In this document: piece after piece, positions 43,236-54,860 of the stretch
How positions within the stretch are numbered: the first letter of the stretch is position 1
Layout of the letters: each line of letters begins with the position of its first letter
NCBI GenBank assembly: GCA_003415625.1
Contig: PYIU01000002.1
Span: 3,906,001 to 3,970,000, forward strand
Length of the DNA: 64,000 nt
Direction of reading: 5' to 3'
From: Aquanectria penicillioides
Lineage: Eukaryota > Ascomycota > Sordariomycetes > Hypocreales > Nectriaceae
Notes under the pieces: generated by a model
What the model was told of the DNA's origin: nothing
Database searches by the model: none
What the model saw: only the letters and a program-made list of their open reading frames with translations
Position numbers and translations under genes: made by a program

Positions 43236-46200
43236 CGTGCATTTGCATATGTGCGAGGGCCGCGTTGCGTTGCGTTGCGTTGCGTTGCGTTGCGTTCGCG
43301 TGGAGGGAATGTGACTGATGCGGAACTGGCACCGAAATAGGGCGTTTTTGTGCGAGGGAGAGTGAGAAAAGAGAGTTTTAGGCCTTTGGGTTTATTTTAT
43401 GTCAATGGCGTAGACGCGGGGGAGGCGGTTTCTTGTTTCTTGCTACCTTGTTAGAAGGGTCATGCCGGCAACGGTGGTGACGACACCGACAGGTTTTTTT
43501 TTTCTTCTTCCTGATTATTCTTGGTTTGGCGTGAATAGATGAAATGAGAGCTGAGTGAAGCAATACACAGCATGGGTTGATCTAAGAAACGGCACCCACA
43601 CTGCAGGAAAAAAAAAACCACGCTCGTTTCGTATCTTGGACCCCACGAGTAGAGTCATGAAAATACAATTGCCGGCAGGTGAAGACCGCGTCACCTTGGT
43701 TTCAAGTGGTGCAACCAGCGCCACTGGGACGAGGGCGACGTCAGCTCCTGGGGCTGAGTTGGCGGTTGGTGGGTTGTAGTAGGCTTCGGGGTGAGATCTG
43801 CTGTCGCGCGCGCGAGTGATGCAACTCTCGGAGGGCCAAGAAAAAAGACTCCATTATCAGATAAAACCAAGATGTGCATGTCTGAATGACGGGTTGAAGG
43901 AAGATATGCCATGTCGGAGGGGTGGGCCTGCCAGATAGGCCTGACGGGACTGAGTTGTGGAGTGAGCCATGGTGGGTGGAGCTGGCATGGGGGGAGTCGT
44001 GCATGGATTGAGGATGGGATAGGCCTGGGGAGGCATGGAGAGAGGCATGGATCCAGGATAGCCTCTCTGTCCCCCAGTCCTCAGCCATGGCCTTAAAACC
44101 TAATTCCACGGAGCTCGGGTCCCAGGCCCAGCTCCAGCATCTAGGCGAACCAGATGCCCACCACGGCGAGCAATTGCCGATCGCCCGCCGCGTATCTTGT
44201 GTTTTGTATATTATAGACAGACTACCTATTGCATCTTGTCTTTACCCTCGGCTCCGCACGGTGCAGGAAGAGGCCGACTGCAACTCAACCAGGCTGATGC
44301 GAGCAGACGAGGCGTCAGTTCGGTCTCCGTGGCACGGGGATAACAGGAGCTGCAGCGAGGCAAGCCTTGCAGCGCAGGGGAGGAGGGTTACGCAATCACC
44401 CTCTCACCTCCTCTGTTCTGCGTTCCACGAACGACGCCGCAGCAGGACGGGATCGTGCTTGGCGAGGCGGCGATCACTGTGTAGTAATGGGTTATTCATC
44501 CAAGTTTAAGCATGAAATAGCCAAGCCATGTGTGGTGCGGTCGGGTTGGTCGTGGCGTATACTTGGCTCTCCTCTGGGGTAGCTTGCCTTGCTGGCCGAC
44601 TAGGGCTGTGGATGGATTGACTTCCTGGGATCTTTTCTCTTGGGGCGGCTGTGATGTGCTGACGTACGTGGGTAGCGGACTTGTTCGAATCAAGGCGGTC
44701 TAGACCTCGGTCGTTGGAAATTGGCGCTGCATTATTGGATGCAGTCTGGGGAGGGGGAGGGAACGGCACAGATGCTACCGGGGATTGGATAGACCCGAGG
44801 AGGCCTCTCTTTTTTTTTCCCCTTGTGTGTGTTTTATTGATTGTGTTTTGTCCAACTGCGGGTAGGCGTAGGCCTGTCCTGCATCTGGGGAGAGGACAGC
44901 CATGTGTGTGGATTGAGACAAGGAAAGCAGGGAAGACAGGGCCTTGTGATTTGTCGTTGCCCTGGTGTGTATCCTGGGCAAACTGGTGGTGAAAAGTCGG
45001 GGGGAGGTTTTTTTTTTTTTTCGCGTCGGCAGAGACAGTCGAACTGATACATCCTACATGGCACTGCCGCCGGAACGTCAACCGACGGTAAAGACCTTCC
45101 GTGGTGGACTATATTGTGGGGTTAAACCGGAGCTGCGATGATCCGTGCCGGAATGATTGACTGCACCGGCCCCGAGAGGACAAAAACAAGCGATTCTCCC
45201 CATTGACAAATATGTATTAAGATTCAGTTAGCGGTTCACGGCCCCAGGTACAACTTGGGCGAGATGGGCCTGGCATTCCCTGGGAAGCTTATCGTTAGGG
45301 TGCGGCAGTGCACAAGTTTGTCTGTGCAGATTGGGTTGGGTTGGGTCGGTTGTTTTGGCCGCGTCGGCCGCCCTCCATCTCTCTCTCAATGCTATGCATG
45401 CTCACTACATGCCACATGTATGGCGCTACGACCCGTGTATTGATCACCCGCGGCGCCAGATACGCAAAACCAGGTGCTGTACATGTTGCACAAATAGGCG
45501 AGCTAGTTTCTGCGTCATCTCTGCGCGTCGGTCGGGTACATTACCATGTGCATACCAACCCGTCAGCGCCCTGGAAGGGTCAGCGCCATACAGCCTCGTC
45601 ACCATAATCGTCCACGAGTCCGTGTGCTGCTGCACATCTCACTTGCGGATTCGTGAGCCACTGTTGCAATCACACCTCCAACCCCGTCCACGTTGTCCGC
45701 GCCGTCCGCGCCGTCCAAGACTCCAAGCCCTCCGTGCCCCATCGGTGCCCCAGCCATATCCCTGGCGACTCTCGTAGCCGAGAAATCCAAATGAGCTAGT
45801 CCCCGGACGCTCGCCCGTGGCCCTGACGCCGGCGCATCGCGACGTGTTTAGACTCAATCCAGAAATGGGGCAGTGTCGTGAAACCCTATTTCTTCCTCCT
45901 CAAGCATCATGGCGGCTCACGGGCATTGCTGGGCAGTGCCAAGACCGTGATGCTGACGACAACTTTTGGTGTGAGCAGCCTCCTGCTTCCTGCTCCCAGC
46001 TTTGGCCCCCCCCCTTCCAAGCCATCAAATCAGCGCCCATCGAAACAGCATCCTCTGTGGGCTAGTCTCAGGCTCGCACACCTTCCGAGAGTGGCTTGCT
46101 GCTAGAATGCTTCTTTGATAGAACCCCTGGTGGTGTAACATCTGCCGCCCACCCCCAACTTCCAAGTCCCCGACCCTCCATATATGACCCTTCCCATGCC

Positions 46201-46295
46201 GCTTGTTCGACGCCTCGTTTTTTGCTCATGCCCATTGCGCTTTGTGTCTTCTCCAACTCCCATCACGTTTTGGATCTAGACCTGTTGCAAGAACA
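43236..46295. other. 3 kb gene-free region
   Basis: Holds the 3' UTR of the S6K-type gene and the promoter of the DOMON gene. Frames of 140-150 codons at 44087-44509 and 45331-45777 have no domain pattern and atypical composition; not called. A GTTCGAATC at 44683 is tRNA-like but no cloverleaf forms. Confidence 0.5.
43262..43297. repeat. (GCGTT)7 pentanucleotide repeat
   Basis: About seven perfect GCGTT units some 30 bases after the stop codon of the S6K-type kinase, so inside its 3' UTR. The same unit (as GCAAC, opposite strand) recurs three times near 18335. Confidence 0.95.
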
Positions 46296-47865
46296 ATGAA
46301 ATCAAACGCTGGCACGCTGGCTGCTGCCGCGCTGTTATGTAAGATATCCATATCCCACTCCCCCCCATCTGACACTTGGGGATGGGGTCACGATCCCATC
46401 AACACCAGGCCCGAGTCTTCAGTGCTGACACAATTGCTTCTCTTAGATGCGCACAGCGCCTCAGCAATCACCTCCGCATACTGCCCCACGGACAATGTCT
46501 GTTATCGATGGGGTGTCCCAGCAACTGCCGCAAGCTCCGGATCCGGCGACGTATACTTCCAGATCAAAGCTCCCACCAGCTACCAATGGGTCGGTGTTGG
46601 CATCGGCTCGAGGATGTCTGGGTCCCAGATCTTTGTCATTTACCAGGATGGCAGTGGCAATGTTACCTTGAGCCCCAGGACGGGCCAGGGCCATGTCGAG
46701 CCAAAATACAGCTCAGACAGCGGCATCGAGCTGATTAGTGGCTCGGGCGTCAGCAACAGTGAGATGACTGCCAATATCAGATGCAGTGACTGCTCTTCCT
46801 TGAACCTCAGCGGTACCAATGCGTGGATTGCCGCATGGAAACAAGGCAACGCCCTCAATTCCAATAGCCAATCTGAGAGCATCTCTGAGCACGATGGCCA
46901 TGACAGTTTCAACGTCGACTTTTCTTCGGCAACTTTTAGCACAAGCGGGAATCCCTTCACGAGCGATTCTAGCAGCAACGGCAACAGCACCAACTCTGAT
47001 TCCGATTCCAACTCAAGCGACTCCAATAATTCCGGATCTGGTGGCGCAGTCACTCAAAATGGAGACGGCAATAACGACACTCTTGCCTATGCTCATGGCA
47101 TTGTCATGGCCATTGTCTTTGTGATCGCGTACCCCATTGGAGCTATCGCTATGCCGCTGATCGGAAAGTGGCTCATTCATGCTGGCTGGCAGACTCTGGC
47201 TTTCCTTGGCATGTGGGCCGGCTTCGGCATCGGATATGTCGTTGCTCATGATGATGGTATCGTAAGTGTTGCGCCGTGAAACTCTCGCATTCGCGATGTG
47301 CCTGTTTGCTAACTCATAATCTACAGTGGTGGAAAAATACCCACACAAAGATGGGAACCATTGTGTGTGCTCTACTCGGTCTTCAACCCGTTCTCGGATG
47401 GGCCCACCACCAATACTTCCTCAAGCACCAACGGCGTGGTCTGATTAGCCACGCTCATATTTGGTACGGCAGGATTCTCATGATTCTCGGTATCGTCAAT
47501 GGCGGATTGGGCCTGCAACTTGCAGATGCCCCAAAGCCTTTACCATTGCCTACTCTGTGGTAGCTGCGATCGTCGGTGCCCTCTACGTTGCAGGAAGCCT
47601 GTGGGGTGCAATGCGAAGGAGGCACCGCTCTAAGCAGCTCATCTCTCCTCAGATGACGCATGAGGACCACCATCATGCGCCATCACATCAGCCCGGCCGC
47701 GATATGGCTAGGCGAGTGTGGAATGGACTTTTGAGCGGAAAGAGAAAGAAAAAGCTGGAGTACCAAAAAAAAAAAAACACCTTTTGCTGCTCAACTTCGA
47801 GTGATGTACATGTTTGTTGCTACGATACCACAACGGGAAGCGGAAGGAGCCGATGGCATATGTGA
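46296..47865 (+). CDS. Secretory DOMON (CDH-type cytochrome) - cytochrome b561 membrane protein
   Basis: Exons 46296-46338, 46447-47261 and 47327-47865; introns of 108 and 65 nt with good ends. Residues 1-21 form a signal peptide (AGTLAAAALLYAHSASA). A cellobiose dehydrogenase-like cytochrome DOMON domain follows (AYCPTDNVCYRWGVP; YQWVGVGIGSRMSGSQIFVIY with the Met haem ligand region; EMTANIRCSDC; AWIAAWKQG). A Ser/Asn/Asp linker leads to a b561-type membrane part: LAYAHGIVMAIVFVIAYPIGAI, HAGWQTLAFLGMWAGFGIGYVVAH, HTKMGTIVCALLGLQPVLGWAHH, and SHAHIWYGRILMILGIVNGGLGL, with the paired His haem ligands. Expected to pass electrons across a membrane. The frame is lost at a C4 run (47529-47532); one more C restores KAFTIAYSVVAAIVGALYVAG. 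The C-terminus beyond an A12 run near 47766 is uncertain. Confidence 0.85.
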
Positions 47866-48601
47866 TTGGTAGAGAGGGAGGTGGTGGTGTGACGATGAAG
47901 ACGTCTTGTAACTATCCTGCATTTGCGTGCGAGATCACTCTCGTTGATGATACCTTTGTACGAACCAACTGTCCATAGCGTAATGAACCTCGTTCGGCTA
48001 GAAATGATTCGGCGTGAAGTTAGTGAGTGGTGCGAGAGACTATGTCGCATGGTGAGATCATCTGCATGCGCAGTTGCCACAATGTTTCGAGCAGTCGCTT
48101 GACGCACTAACATGGCGCATATGAGCATGCTTCGCTCAGAGCAGGTGGCATAAAATGCTGATATGAAGTGGATGGGAGAGACGGTCGGAGGAGTAAACAA
48201 ATTCCCAAGGCAACCATATTGAAAAACGTCAAAGCGAATTGAATGCAGGACGTGTAGACATGTCCCGGAGATGAAGTTCGTCATAGACATTCATGCCTGC
48301 AGAGCAGTGGCTACGACCAAGATTGATAAACACGATAATAATCCGCGGGCCAACCACTGCTTGTGTAGGTCACGTGTTGCCAGCCGTTCTGCTCCGGGGC
48401 ATCCACCACGAGAGATGCCGGGCGTAAGGCGCGTGCAACTCAATTGGTAGATTATGGCCTTAGGCATCAAGTTTAAGTCCAAGCACCCGCTCGCTCCAGC
48501 CGGGGGGGTGATGGACCTCACGATTTTTCCCCAAAACCCTCAGTCTCCCCAATCCCTCCCGTATCCGGAGTACCCAATTGAGCCACGACCTGCCATACAA
48601 A
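47866..48601. other. Intergenic, ATP synthase subunit h promoter
   Basis: No supported frame. Upstream region for the gene starting at 48602; otherwise empty. Confidence 0.55.
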
Positions 48602-49363
48602 ATGCTCAGCCAACTGTCCCGGGCTACGGTAAGCGACTGTCCACCCTGCCCCTTGGTGATTTTGCTGTTTCTCGCCGCCCGCCGCCCCGAGAAAAGACTC
48701 GTTGTTTTGCTGACATTTCTTCCGCTATATAGCGCGCTCGCTCCGCTGTTGCGGCCGTTTCCCGTGTCACCAGAGTCAATCCCGTCCAGGTGAGGGGCTT
48801 CATCGCTCCTACCGTCTCCCGACGAGGTAAGAAGACTCCCTCGATACCTCCATTGTTCCATTCGCATCCATTTTCGATGCCGTTGGCCTCGAGGCATCGT
48901 CGGTCGGACGAGAATTCCAATAGCCGAAGCTACGCTCCACCCGAGCTCCGACGTCGCCAAACCACCGCCATCTCTCCCTAAAACACCGTTCCCATCATCC
49001 CTACTCGCGACCCCATTATCCAGTGCACCATTTCGACACTGGCAATTAAGTGAATGCTCCATAAATGCTAACATGTCAATCTTTCTCGCAGCCGACTTCG
49101 TTCAGGAGCTCTACCTCCGCGAGCTCAAGAACTACAAGACCCCCGAGGTCCAGGCTTCTGACTCTGAGGGCCAGGTCCAGACCTTCAGTGTCCCCAAGAC
49201 TCCCGTCTCCCCAGAGGAGTCTGACCTCGCTGGTAACCTCCAGGAGTACGAGAGCATGGCCGTCGAGATCGAGGGTCAGGATGCTTCCACTCAGTCCGCC
49301 ACCGGCGCCGTCGAGGTTCCCGACTGGCTTGAGGCTGAAGAGGAGGACGAGGCTCACCACTAA
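48602..49363 (+). CDS. ATP14: Mitochondrial F1Fo ATP synthase subunit h (Atp14)
   Basis: Peripheral-stalk subunit of the mitochondrial ATP synthase. Exons 48602-48628, 48733-48826 and 49092-49363 join in phase to 130 aa. The donor at 48827 (GAG/GTAAGA) is used, not the nearer GTGAGG at 48790, because only it keeps the frame. Residues 1-40 are a targeting sequence (MLSQLSRATRARSAV, then SRVTR, ending in TVSRR, a likely cleavage site). The mature part begins ADFVQELYLRELKNYK, matching the VIQDLYLRELK opening of yeast Atp14, and ends with an acidic tail (VPDWLEAEEEDEAHH) like the yeast protein's EEDWL. Introns of 104 and 265 nt. Confidence 0.93.
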
Positions 49364-50508
49364 ACGGTTTTTTCAACGATCCTGAATAGATGCCCAGTCA
49401 ACCGACTCGGGTCCTGTGCGGTCTCGAGATGCCGATTGAGGGATGAGGAAAAGAGGGAGGCTGGCATAGCCGGCAGGAGGAATTGATGCGAAAGTGGTTG
49501 CAGCAGTGGATTGGGGATAATAATCCTGTGTACATTTTCCTAAAAACCAGCCGTCGGTTGCCTGTAGGAACTCCTTTCAAATGCGAAAGCCAAATGAAGC
49601 AAGCAACTTCTGATCACGATGGACTACCCATATTCCAATGTCATGTCTCATGAGGCATATACGAAGTCTATGTCCTGAACAACCTCATCAATTCACAAAT
49701 GCAGTGCTGCAAGACACATCTGTTGTCGACTTCAAAACGTCATATTGGCAATTATTTCTTATCTGGTCTAGTATGTACCCCCCCCCCCCGGGGACGGCCC
49801 ATCTCTACGGTGCTGCCAGCCTGGTCACAACCACGACCACCCAACCCTCTGCGTAGCACGCAGCGTCTCCGTCGATGACAGCACGATTGCGTCCCATCCA
49901 TCACTTAGCTCATCAAACCCAATTGTGTTGAGGGACAGCCACAATAAGGACACATTGTTGTTTTCTTTCTTGATGCTAGGCCCATTTTCGACAATTCAAT
50001 GCAGGTTGGAATGTGACCACTAATAATGCCATCGAACACATGATAACAATTTGCAACACGACGAACGAGGGAGACAAGTTCCAAAGCACACAGCATGAAA
50101 GCCATTAAGAGCAAATGTTAATAACACGAAAATTGATAAAACAGCCCCAGCCTGAGGGACCCGAGCCCATTGCTTCTCGGCATTCTGAAAATTCGCACAT
50201 GGCCCATCAAAATTTGGGGGGGGGGGGGGGGAAACAAGACTGGGTGGATTGGCACTGTAGACCACATCCCAAAATACTCCCTCACAACCATTTAACGCCA
50301 TGATCCCGTTAAGCACGATGACCGATGCAATGCAATTACCAGCCGACCCCTATGCAATAATGCCATGATTAATTACCCATGCCCACAGGGCAAGGCTCGC
50401 TTTTTTTTTGGTTTGGGTTTGCGAATTACTTTCTTTTAGGACACGGATGAAACCCCATTACTCGTCTCAGACGTCGTGCACTTGCGAGTTTTGGAATATG
50501 TGGTAGAG
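49364..50508. other. Intergenic, convergent 3' regions with homopolymer runs
   Basis: Between the ends of ATP14 (+) and SCH9 (-). Contains a C12 run (49778-49789) and a G16 run (50216-50231). No gene. Confidence 0.6.
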
Positions 50509-53500
50509 TTACACATCAAAGTGCGAGCCTCCCACCATTTGCTCGTCGTTTGTCGACGTTCTCACAATGCCGCTCATCCGGTTTGCCTTTCTCAGGTCAA
50601 TGTCGTCCAAGTTATCCCAGTCGTCGTTATCGTCGTGGTGCGCATCGTCCATGTCCTCATCATCAGTTCTGTTATGACGGTCACGCATGTGGTCATCAAG
50701 GGCACTCTCATCCACAAATGTGAAGCCTTGAAAGTTTGCTTGAACAGAGGGCGAAAGGGGCGTGGAGGCAGCGTAGCCTCGGGCTAGCGCGGCCGCCCGC
50801 TCGTTGAGAGAACCGTTCTGATCCAAGGCCGTCGTAAACTCGGGGTCAAAGTATGAAACGTCAGTCTCAGACTTCAACTTGGGTTTGAATGGAGGAGTGA
50901 TGAGCTTCTTCGAGAGAAGGGTCCAGTCAATGTCGCCAAAGAAGGGGTGGCGCTTGAGTTCCTCGGCATCATCAGTCGCACCTAGTCGATGTTTAGGGTT
51001 TCTGTTAAGCAATCCCTTGACAAAGTTGCGACCTTCTTGCGAAAGGGTATCTCTGGGGAACCGAACTTTGCCAAAGGCAATGTTCTTGTACATTTGTTGC
51101 GTATCCTCAGCATAAAAGGGGCTCCAGCCGCAGCACATCTCAAAAACTAACACGCCCAAAGACCAGAAGTCCACCATTTTGGTATATCCTGACTCATCCA
51201 GGAGGACTTCGGGTGCAAGATACTCGGTGGTTCCGCAGAAGGTGTTTGTGGTATCATTCTTGGTCAGGTTGGCCTTGGAGAGACCAAAGTCGCACAGAGC
51301 AATGTGGCCATTGGCGTCGAGAAGAATGTTCTCTGGCTTCAAGTCTCGGTAAACAATATCATTGTTGTGAAGGTGTTGAATGGCCAATATCAGCTCGGCA
51401 ATGTAGAATTTGGCCCGCTTTTCATCGAATCGTCCTTCCTTTTGAAGATGCCAGAAGAGCTCTCCTCCGGACATGTAATCGGTGACTAGATAGAGCTCCG
51501 AAGGGGTCTGGAATGAGAACTTTAGGCCGACAATGAAGGGCGAGTCGGACATAGCCGTTCGTACGAGGATATTCCGCTCGCCCACGGTGTGGGCCACCTC
51601 CTTCTTTTGCACAATGACCTTCTTCTGAAGAACCTTCATGGCATAAATTCGCTGCGTGTCTTTCTTGCGAACCTGATAAACCTGACCAAAGGTCCCCTTT
51701 CCAATTAGCTTGAGGATTTCGAAGTCAGTTGGGCCAAAATGTTTCCGTTCTGAACGCAGGTACAGGGCTTCAACGTAGATTTCACCCGTTGGGGCATTCT
51801 CAGCCATGGTGTCGGCATGGCCCTCCAATTGAAACCATCCCTTCACTGAACCGTCTTGATCCGCGACAGCCTCAAAATCAACATGACCAAGGAATTCTTC
51901 ACCCGTGGGGGTGTGGTCATACAGGGAGATGTCGACCAGCATATCCGAATCAACCACATCGCTTTATTCCGTTAGTGACCTGCCGTGCAGAGGCTATGTG
52001 AGAGCTCCAAGATACTTACAAGGCAGCTTCAGCATCCCATTTGGGATTCGTGAACGACGCACGGGAGTTTCGGCTCCGGAAGGTGTTGTAATCAGTGATG
52101 CTGGTGTTGCTGCTCTGGCGACTGCGCATCGGGATGGCCATGGGGCGACCAGAGTCACTCCCTTGCCGTTGAATGGGGATACCACCCATTTGGGGAGTGG
52201 CAACAGTGAGGGTACCCTCACCCTCGGCGGGTCGGGGGCCACTTGAAATCAGCTCACTCCGTTGGAACACAACAACTATGTACGGGTCTCGGCTCTTCCG
52301 AAGACCTCGAGCTTCAGTGATCTTGATGACCAATTTGCCCCTGGAGGCTGGCGCCTGAGCCCCCGAGGATCTCGGGGTCTGGGTTCCGCTGGCTTCAGCG
52401 CTATCGTGGCTGGTTCTTCCAGATGTGTCCCTTCCATCAGATCCTGATGGCCGAGCAGCGGAGAGCGCTCGAGTGGGAGTTGGTGGACCGCTCTTGAATG
52501 TCATAGCACGAGTTAGTTCCTTGAGTCCATCGAGAGAATACCACCTACCGGTGGCGGGACGAGTGGGAGCACTTGAATCAGAAGGGGCTGTGGTAGGTGA
52601 TGCGGGATTGGAGTCTTCAAGAGGTGTTGTGGATGTGGAAGGGGCCGATTCAGGAGGCGATGAGTCATCAGAAGATTGAAAATGTGTTGTGGTGAATAGA
52701 AAGGTGAGAGGTCGTGACGGCAAAGTCAGAGTCTTTGCAGGTGCAGCAGCACTGCGGGCTGCATCTGCAGAAGCCATGTCTTGGGAGAGGGAGCCACCGG
52801 AAGATGGTGGCTGAGAAACTGGTGGAGATGGGTAAGGGTCAGGAACGCAATGCTCGACCCGTTCCGTGCTTGACTGGAGACCAGGCGACCCGTGTGGTGA
52901 GTGCAAACGGCCAGGAGTCGAAGATTCACAGTCTGGGGGAGAAGAGCTTTCGGTGTGCGCCTGCGACTGCAGGTTGGTGGGTGATGTGAGGGAAGTGGAT
53001 TCGTCTCGGTCTTGGCCTGGGGTATGGTACCTTCAGGCTGGCCAGAGGTGGAGGAGAGGACGAAAAACAAGAAGAGATTTTTCTTGGGGAAGGGTTTTGA
53101 CGAACCTGGCCAAAGTAGCTCATGATGCCGGGCAAACGTTTGTCTTGAAGGTCGGGCTGGGGGTGGCTACTCCAGATCTAGGCGTGTCGAAACCAATATG
53201 ATCGACGCCATCATCCTCCGTGGCCGCAGACCTGGAGGTTTGGTTAATAACCCCATGCATTTTTGTAAGAGATTTCCAGTGAGTGAATAAATGCTTTTGC
53301 CCCGAGGGTGCGGCGCGGGGAAGAACGAAGTGGGAACACTAGTTCATGACGGCTGCCAAGCGCGTCGACTAGAGAGGAAAGAGGGCAAAAGACTTGAGGA
53401 ACCGTGAGGGACTGCAAGGGATAGTGGGTTCTCAAGAGGTGACTATGACGAGAAAAAACACGGAATGGAAAAGGGTCTGTTGAGGTCTTGAGGGCCAGTG

Positions 53501-54860
53501 GTGTGGTGTGTGCGCGGGTTCAGAGAGCAGTGGAGGGGCCGGTGTGCAAGAATGGAGCACGGAAACAGTGCCGAGAGCGGATGATTGAAGGCTAAGAGTA
53601 GAATACAAAAACAGAGCAGAGCAAAGCAGAGCGAGGCAGAGCAAGAGCGAAGGCGGGAGGAGGTGGCGGAAAAGGGGAATGACGAGATCAATTTTTGCTC
53701 CGGAACAGCAGAGCGAGAGCCATGTGGCCGGGGTGGGCTTGTTCGAGGCTTGTCTGACCGAGAGGAGAAGAGACTGACGGGCCTGCGAGCTTTGCGTGGG
53801 TGGACGAGCGAACAGTGCTGATGGCGGGGTCGGGGGCGAGCGACACAAGAAGGACTGGAGACCCAAGGCCGGCGGATGGGATCCAATCACGGCGGAGGCG
53901 AGTCAGGCCGCAAGGAGAATACGTCGTTGCATGTGGTAAAGTCTCTTACAACCTCTAGGGCTGGCCGGCTTCGATGGCGATTGCCCGGATCCACCGCGAC
54001 ATCGTGAAAAGGGCACGGCGGCATCTTGATTGGCACTCTCGGGTTGCTGGCCAAGAGATTCCGGCTTCACTTGGACGGGCCCAGAACCGCTGTATTTGTT
54101 CAGGCCGAGTATGCCGTGCAATTGGATGCCATGCTACTCAGCTCTGGCTCTCTAGCTCTGTGACCTTCGGGAAACATTGGTGGTGGTTGGAGAAGTTTGG
54201 GGGGGCGACTCAGGCCTAATTCCAGCTCACTGTGCCCCCACCAGTGGATGGCCTGGACAGTACCGGACTCGGCGACTGGCTTAGCGACTTGCAGGGACTC
54301 CTTGGTGGAGGGCTTGGAGGGGGATTTTGGGGGACCTCAGAGTCTTCCAAGGTCTCATGAGGGGGGGGGGGGGGGGCGAGGGACACGACTTCCACTGCAC
54401 TGCAGGCGGTGTCGGGGCCTTCGAAGCCACTGGGACTAGCCTGAACAAGATGCTGACTCGGGAGCTGGGGTTCCGCGGCGCTCAGGTCCTAGAGCCGCCC
54501 ATCACCGTCGCCCCCTCCCCCTGCGAGCACCGGTGAGGGGCACTGCAAAGCTGGGGCCTCGAGTGCCAGGGGATCCTTCGCTGGCCAAGTCTTGGATCCA
54601 GAAAAAAAAACAGATAGAATAGGATAGTTGGAGACAACGGACGCCAACTTTGGGCCGCAACGGGGACCAGAGTGCAGTACGGGGTCGAGTGGGGAAATCG
54701 AGATACGCAGCAGATACCGCGGGTAAGATGGTAGGATAGGGAGGTAGAGATAACAACATAGAATATTGTAGATCACGTACCTTGACATCATCGCTTGGGT
54801 AGCCCTTCGCAGCAGATCGAAGCCGCCTGCGTTTGAAGCTGCACTCTCGGTGCCCGACAT
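50509..54860 (-). CDS. SCH9: AGC protein kinase Sch9 (C2 domain plus kinase), 5' part uncertain
   Basis: TORC1-regulated AGC kinase controlling growth, stress response and lifespan. Firm exons: 51961-50509 and 52020 to about 53037, joined by a 59-base intron in phase (EAA-F-DVVDSD). The C2 domain runs from GKLVIKITEARGLRKSRDPYIVVVF to GHVDFEAV, the kinase from FEILKLIGKGTFGQVYQV, with AMKVLQKK, YRDLKPENILLD, CDFGLSK and TFCGTTEYLAPE, then the turn and hydrophobic motifs (FQGFTFVDES). A further exon at 53231-53106 encodes DHIGFDTPRSG and DKRLPGIMSYFGQ, a Sch9 N-terminal signature. It is broken by a G5 run (53159-53163), and the next exon by a G4 run (53019-53022); one extra C each (coding strand) repairs them. 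The likely first exon is 54860-54781 (MSGTESAASNAGG, RRATQAMMS); its phase fits 53231 but implies a 1.55 kb intron. Confidence 0.88.
54361..54376. repeat. G16 homopolymer run
   Basis: Sixteen G on this strand inside the proposed long 5' intron of SCH9. Such runs are error-prone and can form quadruplexes. Confidence 0.9.

Noticed and set aside
44670..44720. tRNA-like B box (GTTCGAATC)
   Set aside because: No matching A box, acceptor stem or anticodon arm could be folded around it.
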